Numbered from the stretch's first letter, positions 33,358-43,816 are shown. The stretch is DNA of 64,000 nt from Arthrobacter sp. cf158 (GCF_900106835.1 NZ_FNNR01000002.1:124001-188000), one strand, 5' to 3'. Translations and numbers: made by a program. The notes: a model not told the origin generated them from the sequence alone.

Positions 33358-34578
33358 ATGGCGAATTTCAAGCAGTCCACCAAGCTTCATAATGTCCTTT
33401 ACGACATCCGTGGACCGATTCTTCAGGCCGCCCAGCAAATGGAGGCGGAGGGTCACCGGATCCTTAAACTGAACATCGGAAACCCGGCTCCTTTCGGTTT
33501 TGAAGCACCTGACGCCATCTTGGTGGACATGATCCGCCACCTGCCAAACGCCCAGGGTTACAGCGATTCACGTGGCATCTTCTCCGCCCGGACCGCCGTC
33601 TCGCAGTATTACCAAACCCGCGGCATCCAGAACATCCACGTGGACGATATCTACCTGGGCAACGGCGTCAGCGAGCTCATCACGATGTCCCTGATGGCGC
33701 TCCTGGACGACGGCGATGAAGTACTGATTCCTACCCCGGACTATCCCTTGTGGACCGCTTCTGTTGCGCTGGCTGGCGGGCGCCCTGTCCACTACCTCTG
33801 TGACGAGGACTCCGGCTGGCAGCCTGACCTGGAGGACCTGGAGTCCAAGATCACGCCACGCACCAAGGGCATTGTTGTTATCAACCCCAACAACCCCACC
33901 GGGGCGGTCTACCCGGAAGAAACACTCAAGAAGATCGTTGCGTTGGCAGAGAAGCACGGCTTGGTTCTTTTCGCGGATGAGATTTACGAGAAGATCCTTT
34001 ACGAGGACGCGGTCCACATCAACCTGGCCGCGCTTACCGGCGATGACGTCCTTTGCTTGACGTTTAGTGGCCTGTCCAAGGCTTACCGTGTGTGCGGCTA
34101 TCGGGCCGGTTGGATGGCGATTTCCGGTCCCAAAAAGGAGGCTGCGGACTATCTTGAAGGCATCAACCTGCTGGCCAACATGCGGCTGTGTGCCAACGTC
34201 CCGGCGCAGCACGCCATCCAGACTGCTCTCGGTGGCTACCAGAGCATCAACGATCTCATCCTGCCCGGCGGCCGGCTGTTGGAGCAGCGCAACAAGGCAT
34301 ACGACCTCCTCAACGCCATTCCCGGTGTCAGCACGCAACAGGCCAGGGGTGCACTCTATTTGTTCCCCAAGCTGGATCCCGAGGTCTACCACATCAGGGA
34401 TGACGAAAAGTTTGTCCTGGACCTGCTGAAGGAGCAGAAAATCCTGGTATCCCATGGACGCGCCTTTAACTGGGTCCGCCCGGACCACTTCCGAATGGTG
34501 ACCTTGCCCAACGTGAAAGATATCGAAGAGGCGATTGGCCGCATGGCGGACTTCCTGTCGAGGTACCCGGGCAACTAG
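33358..34578 (+). CDS. Alanine-type aminotransferase (AlaA-like, class I/II)
   Basis: A 406-aa PLP enzyme. Substrate and cofactor motifs are LKLNIGNPAPFGFEAPD, YSDSRGIFSARTAV, VVINPNNPTGAVYP, LFADEIYEKILYE and the Schiff-base Lys in FSGLSKAYRVCGYRAGW; the closing Arg is in DHFRMVTLP. This matches AlaA, which makes alanine from pyruvate and glutamate; valine-pyruvate activity is possible. CATATT lies 6 nt before the ATG, so it may also be leaderless. Confidence 0.9.
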   Translation: MANFKQSTKLHNVLYDIRGPILQAAQQMEAEGHRILKLNIGNPAPFGFEAPDAILVDMIRHLPNAQGYSDSRGIFSARTAVSQYYQTRGIQNIHVDDIYLGNGVSELITMSLMALLDDGDEVLIPTPDYPLWTASVALAGGRPVHYLCDEDSGWQPDLEDLESKITPRTKGIVVINPNNPTGAVYPEETLKKIVALAEKHGLVLFADEIYEKILYEDAVHINLAALTGDDVLCLTFSGLSKAYRVCGYRAGWMAISGPKKEAADYLEGINLLANMRLCANVPAQHAIQTALGGYQSINDLILPGGRLLEQRNKAYDLLNAIPGVSTQQARGALYLFPKLDPEVYHIRDDEKFVLDLLKEQKILVSHGRAFNWVRPDHFRMVTLPNVKDIEEAIGRMADFLSRYPGN

Positions 34579-34631
34579 CCTGAGGCCATGGCCGCGTCAT
34601 AGGGGCGCGGCCCGGCAGAAAGGCACGCCCC

Positions 34632-35486
34632 ATGGCCGTTGCAGTTGAGTTCGCCAAGAGTCCCGCCGAAGTCCTGAGGGTTGGCCCAGGTTTTTCGCTG
34701 GCCGACGTCGACCAAAAGTCAACGCCGGGGTACACCGGTGCCAAAGCCGATGGACGCACCTTGCTTGAGGCACAGGACGGCCGGCTGGCGGAACTGCAGG
34801 AGCAACTCTTCGCCCAGGGCAAATTCGGCAGCAACAAGCGGCTGCTGCTGATCCTGCAGGCCATGGATACTGCGGGCAAGGGCGGCATCGTCAGCCATGT
34901 GGTGGGTGCCATGGACCCCCAAGGTGTTCAACTGTCCGCTTTCAAGGCTCCCACGGACGAGGAAAAGTCCCACGATTTTTTGTGGAGGATCGAGAGGCAA
35001 GTGCCGGCGGCAGGAATGGTGGGAGTGTTCGATCGGTCCCATTATGAGGACGTCCTCATCCACCGCGTCCATGGGTGGGCAGACGGACCCGAGCTTGAGC
35101 GGCGGTATGCCGCGATCAACGACTTTGAGGCCCGGCTTGCCGAGCAGGGCACCACCATCGTCAAGGTCATGCTCAACATCAGCAAGGACGAGCAGAAAGA
35201 ACGACTCATAGCCAGGCTTGACGACCCCAGCAAGCATTGGAAGTACAGCAGGGGCGACCTCGCTGAGCGTGCCTACTGGGATGACTATATGGACGCCTAC
35301 AGCACAGCGTTCGAGAAGACATCCACCGAGGTGGCTCCCTGGCATGTAGTACCGGCCAACAAGAAGTGGTACGCACGCATTGCCGTTCAGCAGTTGCTGT
35401 TGGACGCCCTCGAAGGGTTGCAATTGGACTGGCCAATGGGCGACTTTGACGTTGCAGCTGAACGCGCGCTTGTGGAGAAGTCCTAG
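34632..35486 (+). CDS. Polyphosphate kinase 2 family protein
   Basis: A 284-aa PPK2 protein that moves phosphate between polyphosphate and nucleotides. Walker A is LQAMDTAGKGGIVSHVVG, Walker B VGVFDRSHYEDVLIHRVH; SAFKAPTDEEKSHDFLWRIE, WKYSRGDLAERAYWDDYMDA and PANKKWYARIAV are the family lid and base-binding segments. The pattern fits the polyphosphate:nucleotide phosphotransferase group. Whether it acts on AMP, ADP or GDP cannot be decided here. It converges on xseB. Confidence 0.9.
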   Translation: MAVAVEFAKSPAEVLRVGPGFSLADVDQKSTPGYTGAKADGRTLLEAQDGRLAELQEQLFAQGKFGSNKRLLLILQAMDTAGKGGIVSHVVGAMDPQGVQLSAFKAPTDEEKSHDFLWRIERQVPAAGMVGVFDRSHYEDVLIHRVHGWADGPELERRYAAINDFEARLAEQGTTIVKVMLNISKDEQKERLIARLDDPSKHWKYSRGDLAERAYWDDYMDAYSTAFEKTSTEVAPWHVVPANKKWYARIAVQQLLLDALEGLQLDWPMGDFDVAAERALVEKS

Positions 35487-35523
35487 CAGTTCAGCAGCCA
35501 CATCCGCACGGCGTCATGCGCGG

Positions 35524-35781
35524 TTAGTCCGTGCCTGCCGCACTCCCGGCGTCGTTGTTTGCGTCGCGTGCGGTTGCCAGCCGCTGACGGGCGCCTTCCA
35601 GCCAATCCTCGCATCGCTTGGCCAATGCCTCGCCCCGTTCCCAGAGGGCCAAGGATTCCTCCAGGCTCGCTCCGCCAGCCTCCAGCCGGCCAACGACGCC
35701 CACAAGTTGCTCGCGGGCTTCCTCGTAGCTCAAGGAATCAAGGGCGTCGGGTGAGGGGGCCATTGGGTTGTTGTCGGTCAT
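35524..35781 (-). CDS. xseB: Exodeoxyribonuclease VII small subunit
   Basis: An 85-aa helical protein with the XseB core [20 protein letters not shown] and [20 protein letters not shown]. Several small subunits coat each large subunit of the nuclease. AAAGGA precedes the ATG. It lies 41 nt downstream of xseA on the same strand, the normal order. Confidence 0.94.
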   Translation of the reverse strand: MTDNNPMAPSPDALDSLSYEEAREQLVGVVGRLEAGGASLEESLALWERGEALAKRCEDWLEGARQRLATARDANNDAGSAAGTD

Positions 35782-35822
35782 GATGTCCTTTGTTTTGATG
35801 ATGGCTGGTGATGTGGCGGGGC

Positions 35823-37100
35823 TTAGGACTCGAGGAGTTGTCCCTGACCAGTAGAGACGGCCCGGAAACGTCCCTCGGCAACGCGGATGGCCAGTGCCGT
35901 CCCGTCAGGGGCTTCTTCCGGGCTGCTGATCACGTGGTGTCCGGCTTGGTCCTCACCGAGTAGTTGGACCACTGCATATCCGCGGTCCAGAGTCTTTTGC
36001 GGTGACAGCGCCCTGACTTGGGCCCGCAGGTGATGGACTTGGTCCAAGGCGCGGACAACGGCTGTGCTGACCGAAGAATGGGAGCGCTGTTGGAGCCGGC
36101 GGATGTCATCGGCACGGGCGTCCACCATGGAGTCCGGAGTAGCCAGGACCGGCCGTGACCTCAGCGAGTGGAGCCGGTCCGTTTCCCGATCCACCATCCG
36201 GCCGATGCTTCGGCGGAGGTGGTCCCTGGCCTGCCGCACCATGGCCAATTCCTCTGCAACGTCCGGAACTATCCGTTTGGCAGCATCCGTAGGCGTTGAG
36301 GCGCGGAGATCCGCTACGTCGTCCAGGATGGGACGGTCCGCTTCGTGGCCTATTGCGCTGACAACGGGTGTCGTCGCCGCCGAAACGGCGCGAATCAGGT
36401 CCTCGTTGCTGAATGGGAGGAGATCCTCCAACGCGCCGCCACCGCGAGCGAGGACGATGACGTCTACGTGAGGATCGGCGTCGAGCTTCTTCAGTGCTGC
36501 GATGATCTGGGAAACGGCGGTGTTGCCTTGAACCGCAACCTCGCGAACGTCGAACTCAACTGCCGGCCAGCGCAGTGCGGCATTGCGCAGGACGTCTTTT
36601 TTGGCATCCGAATCCCGGCCTGTGATGAGTCCGATGCGATGGGGCAGCAGGGGCAGTTTGCGTTTGCGGGAATCCGCAAACAGCCCTTCGGCTGCAAGGG
36701 CCTGCCGAAGTCTCTCGATCCGGGCCAGCAGGTCGCCCAGGCCCACTGGACGGATGTCCTTCACAGACATGTTGAGGCGTCCCGTTTTGACCCAGAAGTC
36801 CGCCTTGACCAGGGCAACCACGCGGGATCCGCGTTCGAGGGGTATTTTTTGCCGGTCGAGCACAGTGGACCAGACTGAGGCCGGCAGGGAAATTTCGGCA
36901 TCAACGTCCCGCAGGGTAAGGAATGCGTTGCCGCCCCGCCGGTTCAGCTCGATGACCTGGCCCTCGATCCAGGCTGCAGGTGCCCGCTCAATATGCGCCT
37001 TGAGTTTGCGCGACAAGAGTTGCAGCGGCCAAGGGTTGTCCGGACTTGTTTCAGCGGCAGTTCCGGGCAGGGTGGTCTCCGGTGTTTGTTCAGCGGACAT
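35823..37100 (-). CDS. xseA: Exodeoxyribonuclease VII large subunit
   Basis: A 425-aa nuclease subunit that degrades single-stranded DNA. An N-terminal OB fold ([20 protein letters not shown]) precedes the catalytic core with [38 protein letters not shown] and [20 protein letters not shown], then a coiled-coil region and a C-terminal LDRGYAVV segment. The ATG of MSAEQT is used; the upstream frame adds 32 residues without similarity. Confidence 0.94.
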   Translation of the reverse strand: MSAEQTPETTLPGTAAETSPDNPWPLQLLSRKLKAHIERAPAAWIEGQVIELNRRGGNAFLTLRDVDAEISLPASVWSTVLDRQKIPLERGSRVVALVKADFWVKTGRLNMSVKDIRPVGLGDLLARIERLRQALAAEGLFADSRKRKLPLLPHRIGLITGRDSDAKKDVLRNAALRWPAVEFDVREVAVQGNTAVSQIIAALKKLDADPHVDVIVLARGGGALEDLLPFSNEDLIRAVSAATTPVVSAIGHEADRPILDDVADLRASTPTDAAKRIVPDVAEELAMVRQARDHLRRSIGRMVDRETDRLHSLRSRPVLATPDSMVDARADDIRRLQQRSHSSVSTAVVRALDQVHHLRAQVRALSPQKTLDRGYAVVQLLGEDQAGHHVISSPEEAPDGTALAIRVAEGRFRAVSTGQGQLLES

Positions 37101-37285
37101 TGGCGTTCTCCGCCTGGTCCAGTAACCGTGGTTGTGCCTGCATGTGTTTCTGTCCTCGCTCAGGGGTGCGGCCATGGGTCCCAGCCGGCCTTCCAACTCT
37201 ATCCATAGCTTTAGCGCAGCGCCCTGACATTTTCCCTATCATGTGGACAGTTCTAGGATGGTGGCACAGCCCCCGAGCCCCGAGG

Positions 37286-38149
37286 ATGACCTTGCGTACA
37301 TTTGTTTCAGCAGTGGGAGTGGTCCTCGCTTTACTGCTCACTGCAGTGGCCGTTCCTGCCGCCTGGGTAGACCAGAACATCGTCAAGGAAAAAGGCTTTG
37401 TCCGCATCGCCGGAGGCCTGGGGAACGATCCCGACTTCCAGAGCCGTCTAGCCACCGCCGCCGTCGGAACCTTCGAGTCCTCAGTGGAGCTCCCGGGACC
37501 CATCCAGTCCCTTGCCGCTGATGCGCTTCAGAATGCCGCAACCGGGATGCAGTCGTGGAGCGATTATCCTGCCGCGTGGGAAGAGACCGTCAGGAACAGC
37601 CACAGGCTGAACTTCGGCGCAGCCCCGGAGGCGGAAGAATCCGCGGCCTCGACGGCCCTGGTTCTGGATATTGGTCCCCTGGTCAGGCTCATTCGCGACC
37701 ATTTTGCCGAAGCCACCCGGATTCGGCTGGACGTGCCGGCGCAAAGCCTCGTGTCCTTGGGAGAGCCCTCCCATAGGCAACTGGTGGAACGAGTGGCCAC
37801 CTTTGCGCCGATGTGGTGGATTGCTGCGGCGGGTGCGCTGGTGGCGGGCCTCCTGGCGCTCGCGGCAGCGCGACGCCGGTCGCTCGTCCTGGTCTTCCTC
37901 GGTTTGGGGGGCTTGGCGCTTGCTGCACTATGGGCCGCAGGCGCCGACTTTGCTGGAAACATGGTGGGGAACCTCGCCAGTGCCAACGGTGTGGCTGAGC
38001 TATTCAAGCAGGAGTTCCTCACCGCTGCACGTACAGGATTTGGGCAGTGGACTCTGATTGCTGCAGTAGCCTCAGGGGTGGTCTTCGTGCTGGGCGTCAT
38101 CTCTACGGTGGTGTCAGGGCGACAACGGTCACGTTCTGCCCGTAGCTAA
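37286..38149 (+). CDS. Conserved actinobacterial integral membrane protein of unknown function
   Basis: A 287-aa protein with one N-terminal helix (VSAVGVVLALLLTAVAVPAA), an extracytoplasmic domain of about 175 residues rich in short helices, and three C-terminal helices (WWIAAAGALVAGLLALAAA; VFLGLGGLALAALWAAGAD; ASGVVFVLGVISTVV). No enzyme motif was found. TAGGAT at 37254 could be its -10. The ATG at 37241 is an alternative start. It is divergent from xseA and precedes ispH. Confidence 0.65.
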   Translation: MTLRTFVSAVGVVLALLLTAVAVPAAWVDQNIVKEKGFVRIAGGLGNDPDFQSRLATAAVGTFESSVELPGPIQSLAADALQNAATGMQSWSDYPAAWEETVRNSHRLNFGAAPEAEESAASTALVLDIGPLVRLIRDHFAEATRIRLDVPAQSLVSLGEPSHRQLVERVATFAPMWWIAAAGALVAGLLALAAARRRSLVLVFLGLGGLALAALWAAGADFAGNMVGNLASANGVAELFKQEFLTAARTGFGQWTLIAAVASGVVFVLGVISTVVSGRQRSRSARS

Positions 38150-38161
38150 AGGCTGGGCCGG

Positions 38162-38167
38162 TAGCAT
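38162..38167 (+). promoter_or_regulatory. -10 box (TAGCAT) for leaderless ispH
   Basis: TAGCAT precedes the ATG at 38174 by 6 nt. The 6 nt are GGAGGG, too close to the start to act as a ribosome site. Confidence 0.5.
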
Positions 38168-38173
38168 GGAGGG

Positions 38174-39259
38174 ATGACCAGCACAGCAGTTTCCATTCCT
38201 ATGCCCACGGTGCCCCGCAGACGCCGATCTCCGGAAGAGGTACAGGCAGCGGCACCCGTCTCGGGTCCCAAAAAGGTTCTGCTCGCTGCCCCACGCGGTT
38301 ACTGCGCCGGCGTGGACAGGGCTGTCATCGCCGTCGAAAAGGCGCTGGAGCACTACGGTCCTCCCGTGTACGTCCGTAAGCAGATCGTCCACAACGTGCA
38401 TGTGGTCAGCTCGCTGGAAGAACAAGGCGCCATTTTCGTCGAGGAAACGGACGAAGTACCCGAGGGTGCCCTGGTGATTTTTTCGGCGCATGGCGTTTCG
38501 CCGGCGGTGGTCCAGTCCGCAGAGGATCGCGGTCTGCGTACGATCGACGCCACCTGCCCCCTGGTGACCAAAGTCCATAAGGAAGCCGTGCGCTTCGCCA
38601 AGGAAGATTACGACATCCTGCTCATCGGCCACGAGGGCCACGAGGAAGTCGAGGGAACCGCTGGTGAAGCCCCCGAGCACATCCAGATCATCAACGGCCC
38701 GCACGAGGTAGACAAAGTCACCGTCCGCGACCCCGAGAAGACCATTTGGCTCTCGCAGACGACACTCAGCGTGGATGAAACCATGGAGACCGTCCGCCTG
38801 CTCAAGGACCGTTTCCCCACGCTCCAGGATCCGCCCAGCGATGACATCTGCTATGCCACCACCAACCGCCAGGTGGCTATCAAGAAGATCGCCCCGCAAG
38901 CGGACCTAGTGATCGTTGTTGGTTCAGCCAACTCTTCCAATTCTGTCCGGCTGGTTGAGGTTGCCCTTGAGTATGGTGCCAAGAGCTCCTACCGGGTGGA
39001 CTTTGCCAATGAAGTTGACGAAGCCTGGTTTGAAGGGGTTGCAACCGTAGGTGTGACGTCAGGTGCATCTGTTCCCGAGGTACTCGTCCAGGACGTGCTG
39101 CGCCTCTTGGCCGACTACGGCTACGGCGAAGTCCAGGAAGTTGTCACGGCCGAGGAAGACTTGCTCTTCTCGCTGCCTAAGGAACTCAGGGCAACCCTCA
39201 AGAAGGCCGGAGATGTTTCCCGCGCCCTCGGCGGCCGCGGGAACAGGCCCACCTCCTAG
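38174..39259 (+). CDS. ispH: 4-hydroxy-3-methylbut-2-enyl diphosphate reductase
   Basis: A 361-aa iron-sulphur enzyme that makes IPP and DMAPP in the last step of the MEP isoprenoid route. The three cluster cysteines are in [24 protein letters not shown] and [19 protein letters not shown] and the catalytic-region TTLSVDET are also present. The first 30 residues are a variable extension. It is followed by a hairpin shared with rmuC. Confidence 0.95.
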   Translation: MTSTAVSIPMPTVPRRRRSPEEVQAAAPVSGPKKVLLAAPRGYCAGVDRAVIAVEKALEHYGPPVYVRKQIVHNVHVVSSLEEQGAIFVEETDEVPEGALVIFSAHGVSPAVVQSAEDRGLRTIDATCPLVTKVHKEAVRFAKEDYDILLIGHEGHEEVEGTAGEAPEHIQIINGPHEVDKVTVRDPEKTIWLSQTTLSVDETMETVRLLKDRFPTLQDPPSDDICYATTNRQVAIKKIAPQADLVIVVGSANSSNSVRLVEVALEYGAKSSYRVDFANEVDEAWFEGVATVGVTSGASVPEVLVQDVLRLLADYGYGEVQEVVTAEEDLLFSLPKELRATLKKAGDVSRALGGRGNRPTS

Positions 39260-39283
39260 GAATAACCGACCTCATGGAGCAGG

Positions 39284-39324
39284 CCCGTAGCGGTTGCCGT
39301 CACAAGGACGACAACCGCCACGGG
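39284..39324. terminator. Bidirectional terminator between ispH and rmuC
   Basis: Three stacked paired blocks (CCCGT/ACGGG, GCGGTTG/CAACCGC, CGTC/GACG) around ACAAG with single mismatches between them. It sits between two convergent genes. Confidence 0.75.
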
Positions 39325-39333
39325 TCGCTTCGT

Positions 39334-40620
39334 TTAAGCGGCCGATTCGCGGTCTTCCCTGTCCTGGTCACTGTCATCGTGACGGCCCAGGGGTGAGTGC
39401 TGATCGTGGGTGTCGACAGCCAGCAACTCAGGGGCCGCCAAGGCGCGGGGGACGGCCTCCACGGACATTGGCGCGGCTAGACCGGCATCGTCCATGGTGT
39501 TGAGCTTGCGCGCGGTAGGCAGGACGCGGGCCTCCAAAGTGCCCACCATGGCGTTGTAGCGGTCTACGGACGTCTTCAGCGAACTGCCCAGCTTGCCGAC
39601 ATTTTCACCCAAAGTACCCATGCGCTCGTAGAGCTGCTTGGCGAGCTCGAACAGCTCGTGCGCGCTGTCGGTGAGAACGTCCTGCCGCCAGGTGAACGCC
39701 ACCGACTTGAGGACCGCCAGCAGGGTCCCGGGAGAGGCCAGCACAACATTTCTGGACAGAGCATGTTCCAAAAGGGCCGGGTCGGCTTCCAAGGCTGACG
39801 CCAGGATGGACTCGGCCGGGAGGAAACAGATCACCAGCTCGGGGGAGTTCCCCGGAATGTCCCAGTACTTCTTGGAAGCCAGAGCATCGATGTGGGCTTT
39901 GAGTGCCTTGGCGTGCTGTGCCAGCAGCGTCTTGGAGTCGTGGTTGGAGCCGGGGGTTACTGACTCTCCGAAGGCCCCATCGCCGTGCATCTGTTCCTGC
40001 GCAGAGAGGTAGGAAGCCAGCGGCACTTTCGCATCCACCACCAGTTGCTTGCCGCCAGGCAGTTGGACCACCAGGTCAGGACGGAGCGTATTCTCGCTCC
40101 TGCCGGAATGAACCTGTTCGTGGAAGTCCACGTGCCGGAGCATTCCCGAGGCCTCCACCACCCTGCGGAGCTGAACCTCGCCCCACTGGCCCCGGGCGCT
40201 GTTCGAACGCAGTGCTGAAGCAAGAGCGTGGGTGGAGCGCAGGAGCTGTTCGTCAGACAGGCGGGCGTCCTGCAGTTGCTGGGCGAGCTGTCCGTACTGC
40301 TCCACCCTGTCCCGCTCAAGGAGCGATACCTGTTGCTGCACCGCCGTGAGCTTTTCGGCCACTGGAGCGAGCGCACGCAGAACGCTGCCATCCGAGTTTC
40401 TTGCTGCGCTCAGCTCGCGGTTCTGTGTGAACAGGAGCCGCCGCTCGGCGTCGGCTGCTGCCAGCTGTGCGGTCACCTCTGAAAGCCGCGACGAAACGGC
40501 GTCGAAGTCTTCTTCCAACCCTGCCCCCCGGCGTCGGAAGACGACGTATCCAGCCGCGAGACCAACCGCGGCACCTATCAGCAGCATGAGCAGGGCCAAT
40601 ACCAATCCAAATCCATCCAT
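39334..40620 (-). CDS. rmuC: DNA recombination protein RmuC homologue
   Basis: A 428-aa protein with an N-terminal membrane helix (LVLALLMLLIGAAVGLAAGY), a coiled coil (about 35-120) and the RmuC nuclease-like domain (RGQWGEVQLRRVVEASGML, RPDLVVQLPGGKQLVVDAKV, AHAKALKAHIDALASKKYW). RmuC proteins limit inversions at short repeats and act in DNA maintenance; the mechanism is poorly known. Confidence 0.92.
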   Translation of the reverse strand: MDGFGLVLALLMLLIGAAVGLAAGYVVFRRRGAGLEEDFDAVSSRLSEVTAQLAAADAERRLLFTQNRELSAARNSDGSVLRALAPVAEKLTAVQQQVSLLERDRVEQYGQLAQQLQDARLSDEQLLRSTHALASALRSNSARGQWGEVQLRRVVEASGMLRHVDFHEQVHSGRSENTLRPDLVVQLPGGKQLVVDAKVPLASYLSAQEQMHGDGAFGESVTPGSNHDSKTLLAQHAKALKAHIDALASKKYWDIPGNSPELVICFLPAESILASALEADPALLEHALSRNVVLASPGTLLAVLKSVAFTWRQDVLTDSAHELFELAKQLYERMGTLGENVGKLGSSLKTSVDRYNAMVGTLEARVLPTARKLNTMDDAGLAAPMSVEAVPRALAAPELLAVDTHDQHSPLGRHDDSDQDREDRESAA

Positions 40621-40717
40621 GTGGCAACCCTGTCACAGGGGTACGACAGTTTTAGAGAGGCTGTATGCCTGCGCCCCATTCGCGGGCACTGACAACGCCG
40701 GACGTGGTTCCACCGGG

Positions 40718-40723
40718 TAGAAT
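40718..40723 (+). promoter_or_regulatory. -10 box (TAGAAT) upstream of ychF
   Basis: TAGAAT is 8 nt before the GTG at 40732 and only 2 nt before the ATG at 40726. The spacing argues that the GTG is the start, on a nearly leaderless message. Confidence 0.45.
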
Positions 40724-40731
40724 CAATGCTC

Positions 40732-41817
40732 GTGGCTCTTACTATTGGCATCGTCGGACTGCCCAACGTCGGCAAATCAACTCTTTTCAACGCACTGACC
40801 CGTAACCAGGTGCTCGCTGCGAACTATCCGTTCGCAACGATTGAACCCAACGTCGGCGTGGTCAACCTGCCGGATACGCGTCTGGCCAAGCTGGCGGAGA
40901 TCTTCGGTTCGCAGAAGTTGCTGCCGGCTCCCGTGTCCTTCGTGGACATCGCCGGCATCGTCAAGGGTGCCTCCGAGGGCGAAGGCCTGGGCAACAAGTT
41001 CCTGGCCAACATCCGTGAAGCAGAGGCCATCGCGCAGGTCGTCCGCGTCTTTGACGATCCCGACGTCATCCACGTGGATGGCAAGGTTGATCCGCGCTCC
41101 GACATGGAGACCATCAACACCGAGCTGATCCTGGCAGACCTTCAGACCATCGAAAACGCCATCCCGCGTATCGAAAAAGAAGTCAAGATCAAGAAGCGTG
41201 AAGCAGCCGAGCTGGCCGCCATTAAGGCAGCCCAGGCGGTTCTGGAACGCGGCGACACCATCTTCTCCTCGATCAAGAGCGACAAGCTGGAGATGGCTCA
41301 CCTCAAAGAGCTCGGACTTCTGACTGCCAAGCCCTTCATCTACGTTTTCAACGCAGATGAAGGGATCCTGGGGGATCCGGCAAAGCAGGACGAACTGCGT
41401 GCCTTGGTGGCCCCTGCTGATGCAGTGTTCCTTGATGCCAAGCTAGAAGCCGACCTCGTGGAACTGGACGAGGAAGAAGCCCGCGAGATGCTGGAAATGA
41501 ATGGCCAGAGCGAATCCGGCCTGGACCAGTTGGCCCGCGTTGGCTTCCACACCCTCGGCTTGCAGACTTATTTGACGGCTGGCCCGAAGGAAACCCGCGC
41601 ATGGACCATCCGCCAAGGCGACACCGCACCCCAGGCGGCCGGCGTGATCCACTCCGACTTCCAGCGTGGCTTCATCAAGGCCGAGGTTGTCTCGTTCGAT
41701 GACCTCATCGACGCCGGTTCCATGTCCGAGGCAAAGTCCCGCGGCAAAGTCCGGATCGAAGGCAAAGAGTATGTGATGGCCGACGGCGACGTGGTGGAGT
41801 TCCGCTTCAACGTCTAG
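40732..41817 (+). CDS. ychF: Ribosome-binding ATPase YchF (Obg family)
   Basis: A 361-aa Obg-like ATPase. G1 is [19 protein letters not shown]3 [20 protein letters not shown], followed by a coiled-coil region and a C-terminal TGS domain ([20 protein letters not shown] and [14 protein letters not shown]). It binds ribosomes and prefers ATP; its loss alters stress responses in other bacteria. Starting at GTG 40732 the protein begins ALTIGIVG, as in orthologues. A textbook terminator follows. Confidence 0.95.
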   Translation: MALTIGIVGLPNVGKSTLFNALTRNQVLAANYPFATIEPNVGVVNLPDTRLAKLAEIFGSQKLLPAPVSFVDIAGIVKGASEGEGLGNKFLANIREAEAIAQVVRVFDDPDVIHVDGKVDPRSDMETINTELILADLQTIENAIPRIEKEVKIKKREAAELAAIKAAQAVLERGDTIFSSIKSDKLEMAHLKELGLLTAKPFIYVFNADEGILGDPAKQDELRALVAPADAVFLDAKLEADLVELDEEEAREMLEMNGQSESGLDQLARVGFHTLGLQTYLTAGPKETRAWTIRQGDTAPQAAGVIHSDFQRGFIKAEVVSFDDLIDAGSMSEAKSRGKVRIEGKEYVMADGDVVEFRFNV

Positions 41818-41844
41818 TCAAGGCTGAGCGCCTCAGCTTCTGGA

Positions 41845-41880
41845 AGGGTCCTGGTTCGAGAGAACCAGGACCCTTTTTTG
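41845..41880 (+). terminator. Strong rho-independent terminator after ychF
   Basis: GGGTCCTGGTTC, loop GAGA, GAACCAGGACCC, then TTTTTT. Two extra A-T pairs extend the base. The 316-bp stretch 41818-42133 otherwise holds the oligopeptide-operon promoter and short inverted repeats. Confidence 0.95.
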
Positions 41881-41901
41881 GTGCCAAAAACGTCCTGTCC
41901 T

Positions 41902-41914
41902 GCTGTCAGACAGC
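41902..41914. other. Inverted repeat GCTGTC-A-GACAGC upstream of the oligopeptide operon
   Basis: A 6-1-6 perfect inverted repeat 22 bp before the predicted -35 box. It is placed like an operator or activator site for the peptide-uptake operon. Confidence 0.4.
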
Positions 41915-41936
41915 GAATGCTACCACCGAGTAGTGT

Positions 41937-41965
41937 TTGACTTGAAATTCCCGGCAATTTAGGCA
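41937..41965 (+). promoter_or_regulatory. Probable promoter of the oligopeptide operon
   Basis: TTGACT and TAGGCA are separated by exactly 17 bp, the best two-box promoter seen in the window. It gives a leader of about 160 nt with a CACAGT/ACTGTG hairpin at 42057-42073 before the AGGAGGCGGA ribosome site. Confidence 0.6.
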
Positions 41966-42133
41966 TCTGTAGGTTGCGGAACGGTTACAGTTTGGCCAGC
42001 ATGTCCCAACATTCGGACGCAATGTGGGTAGGCTTACACTCACATGTAGGCAACGTCACAGTAGGAAACTGTGCCCGCGCCTGGGGGAATCACGAGTTTT
42101 CCCTGCTCAACTCCACGACTCATAGGAGGCGGA

Positions 42134-43816
42134 ATGCGTTTCTCGCGCACTTCCAAAGCTCTAGGCGTAGCGGCGATCATCGCCCTCGCAGTGACCGGTT
42201 GCGGCGGCGGTGGCGGCAGCAATACGAACAGCTCTGCCGCGGCTGACCCGAACAAGGTCATTTCCGCATACAGCAACGAACCGCAGAACCCGCTGCTTCC
42301 GGCCAACACCAACGAGGTGTACGGTGGCCGCGTCGTCGAGCTGCTGTTCGAAGGCCTTCGCGCCTACGACTCGGACGGCAAGCCCGTCAACGCATTGGCG
42401 GAGTCGATCGAAACCACCGACTCGCAGAACTGGACCATTAAGGTCAAGTCCGGCGCCAAGTTCACCAACGGTGAGGCCATTACGGCCAAGACGTTCGTTG
42501 ATTCCTGGAACTTCGCCGCGCTGAGCACCAACCTCCAGAACAACGGCTTCTTCTTTGAGTCCATCGAAGGCTACGCCGATGTCAGTGCAGTCACCGAGAC
42601 CACCGGTGCTGACGGCAAGAAGACCTCCACTCCGGCCCCGACGGCGCAGACCATGTCCGGTCTGGCAGCGACTGACGACCAGACCATTACGGTCAAGCTC
42701 GGTCAGCCTGAAGCTGACTGGTCGCTGCGCCTGGGTTACTCCGCCTTCTACCCGCTGCCTTCCGAGGCTCTGAAGGACCCGAAGAAGTTCGGTGAGAACC
42801 CGATCGGCAACGGACCGTACAAGTTCGAGAAGGAAGGTGCCTGGGTACACGACCAGTCCATCTCCCTGGTCAAGAACGCTGACTACACCGGTCCCCGCGC
42901 TGCCAAGAACGGTGGCGTGACCTTCAAGTTCTACACCGATCCGGGCCCCGCATACACGGATCTTCAGGCCGACAACCTCGACATCACTGACGTCGTGCCG
43001 TCCAACGCACTGAAGACCTACACCACGGACTTCCCGGACCGTAACTCCACTCGTCCGAACGCCAACAACTCCACCTTGAACATCCCGGGCTACAACCCGA
43101 ACTTCCAGGGTGAAGCCGGTCTTCTGCGTCGCCAGGCTCTGTCCCACGCCATCAACCGCGATGAGATCACCAAGGTCATCTTCAACGGCACGCGTACTCC
43201 GGCCACCGAGTTCACGGCTCCCGTCCTCGATGGCTACAACGACGCCATCCCGGGCAGCGATGTCCTGAAGTTCGACGCCGCCAAGGCCAAGGATCTCTGG
43301 GCACAGGCCGAGAAAATCAAGCCGTACGACGGATCCAAGCCGTTGCTGATCGCCTCCAACACCGACGGTGGCAACAAGGAATGGATCGACGCCGTTGCCA
43401 ACGGTTTCAAGAACAACCTCGGCATCGAAGCAGAAATCCAGCCGTTCGCTAAGTTCGCTGAAGTTCTGGACCTGCGCAAGTCCCAGTCCCTCCCGGGCCT
43501 GACCCGCGCCGGTTGGCAGGGTGACTACCCGTCGCTCTACAACTTCCTCGGACCTGTATGGGCAACCAACGCTTCGTCCAACTACGAGAAGTACTCGAAC
43601 CCTGAGTTCGACAAGCTCCTCAAGGAAGGCCTTGCAGCCAAGACTCCGGAAGACGCCAACACCAAGTTCAACCAGGCACAGGAGATCCTGTTCAAGGACC
43701 TCCCCGGCCTGCCGCTTTGGTACCGGGCAACCCCGATTGTTTGGAGCAACAACGTTGTCTCAGCCGAAACCGGCTGGAACGGCGGCATCCGTTACTTCGA
43801 CATCGAGGCCAAGTAG
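42134..43816 (+). CDS. oppA: Oligopeptide/dipeptide ABC transporter binding lipoprotein
   Basis: A 560-aa SBP_bac_5 protein. The signal peptide has lipobox ALAVTGC with the Cys at residue 22, followed by a Gly/Ser linker. The binding domain starts VISAYSNEPQNPLLPANTNE; FEGLRAYDSDGKPVNALAES and ENPIGNGPYKFEKEGAW are family segments. AGGAGG gives the ATG at 42134. Codon use is strongly biased to C-ending codons, which fits high expression. It heads an A-B-C-DF operon. Confidence 0.94.
   Translation: MRFSRTSKALGVAAIIALAVTGCGGGGGSNTNSSAAADPNKVISAYSNEPQNPLLPANTNEVYGGRVVELLFEGLRAYDSDGKPVNALAESIETTDSQNWTIKVKSGAKFTNGEAITAKTFVDSWNFAALSTNLQNNGFFFESIEGYADVSAVTETTGADGKKTSTPAPTAQTMSGLAATDDQTITVKLGQPEADWSLRLGYSAFYPLPSEALKDPKKFGENPIGNGPYKFEKEGAWVHDQSISLVKNADYTGPRAAKNGGVTFKFYTDPGPAYTDLQADNLDITDVVPSNALKTYTTDFPDRNSTRPNANNSTLNIPGYNPNFQGEAGLLRRQALSHAINRDEITKVIFNGTRTPATEFTAPVLDGYNDAIPGSDVLKFDAAKAKDLWAQAEKIKPYDGSKPLLIASNTDGGNKEWIDAVANGFKNNLGIEAEIQPFAKFAEVLDLRKSQSLPGLTRAGWQGDYPSLYNFLGPVWATNASSNYEKYSNPEFDKLLKEGLAAKTPEDANTKFNQAQEILFKDLPGLPLWYRATPIVWSNNVVSAETGWNGGIRYFDIEAK

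Noticed and set aside
37241..37285. Longer N-terminus of the membrane protein from ATG 37241
   Set aside because: It has no ribosome site, and a possible -10 box (TAGGAT at 37254) lies inside it; the later ATG is preferred, with some doubt.
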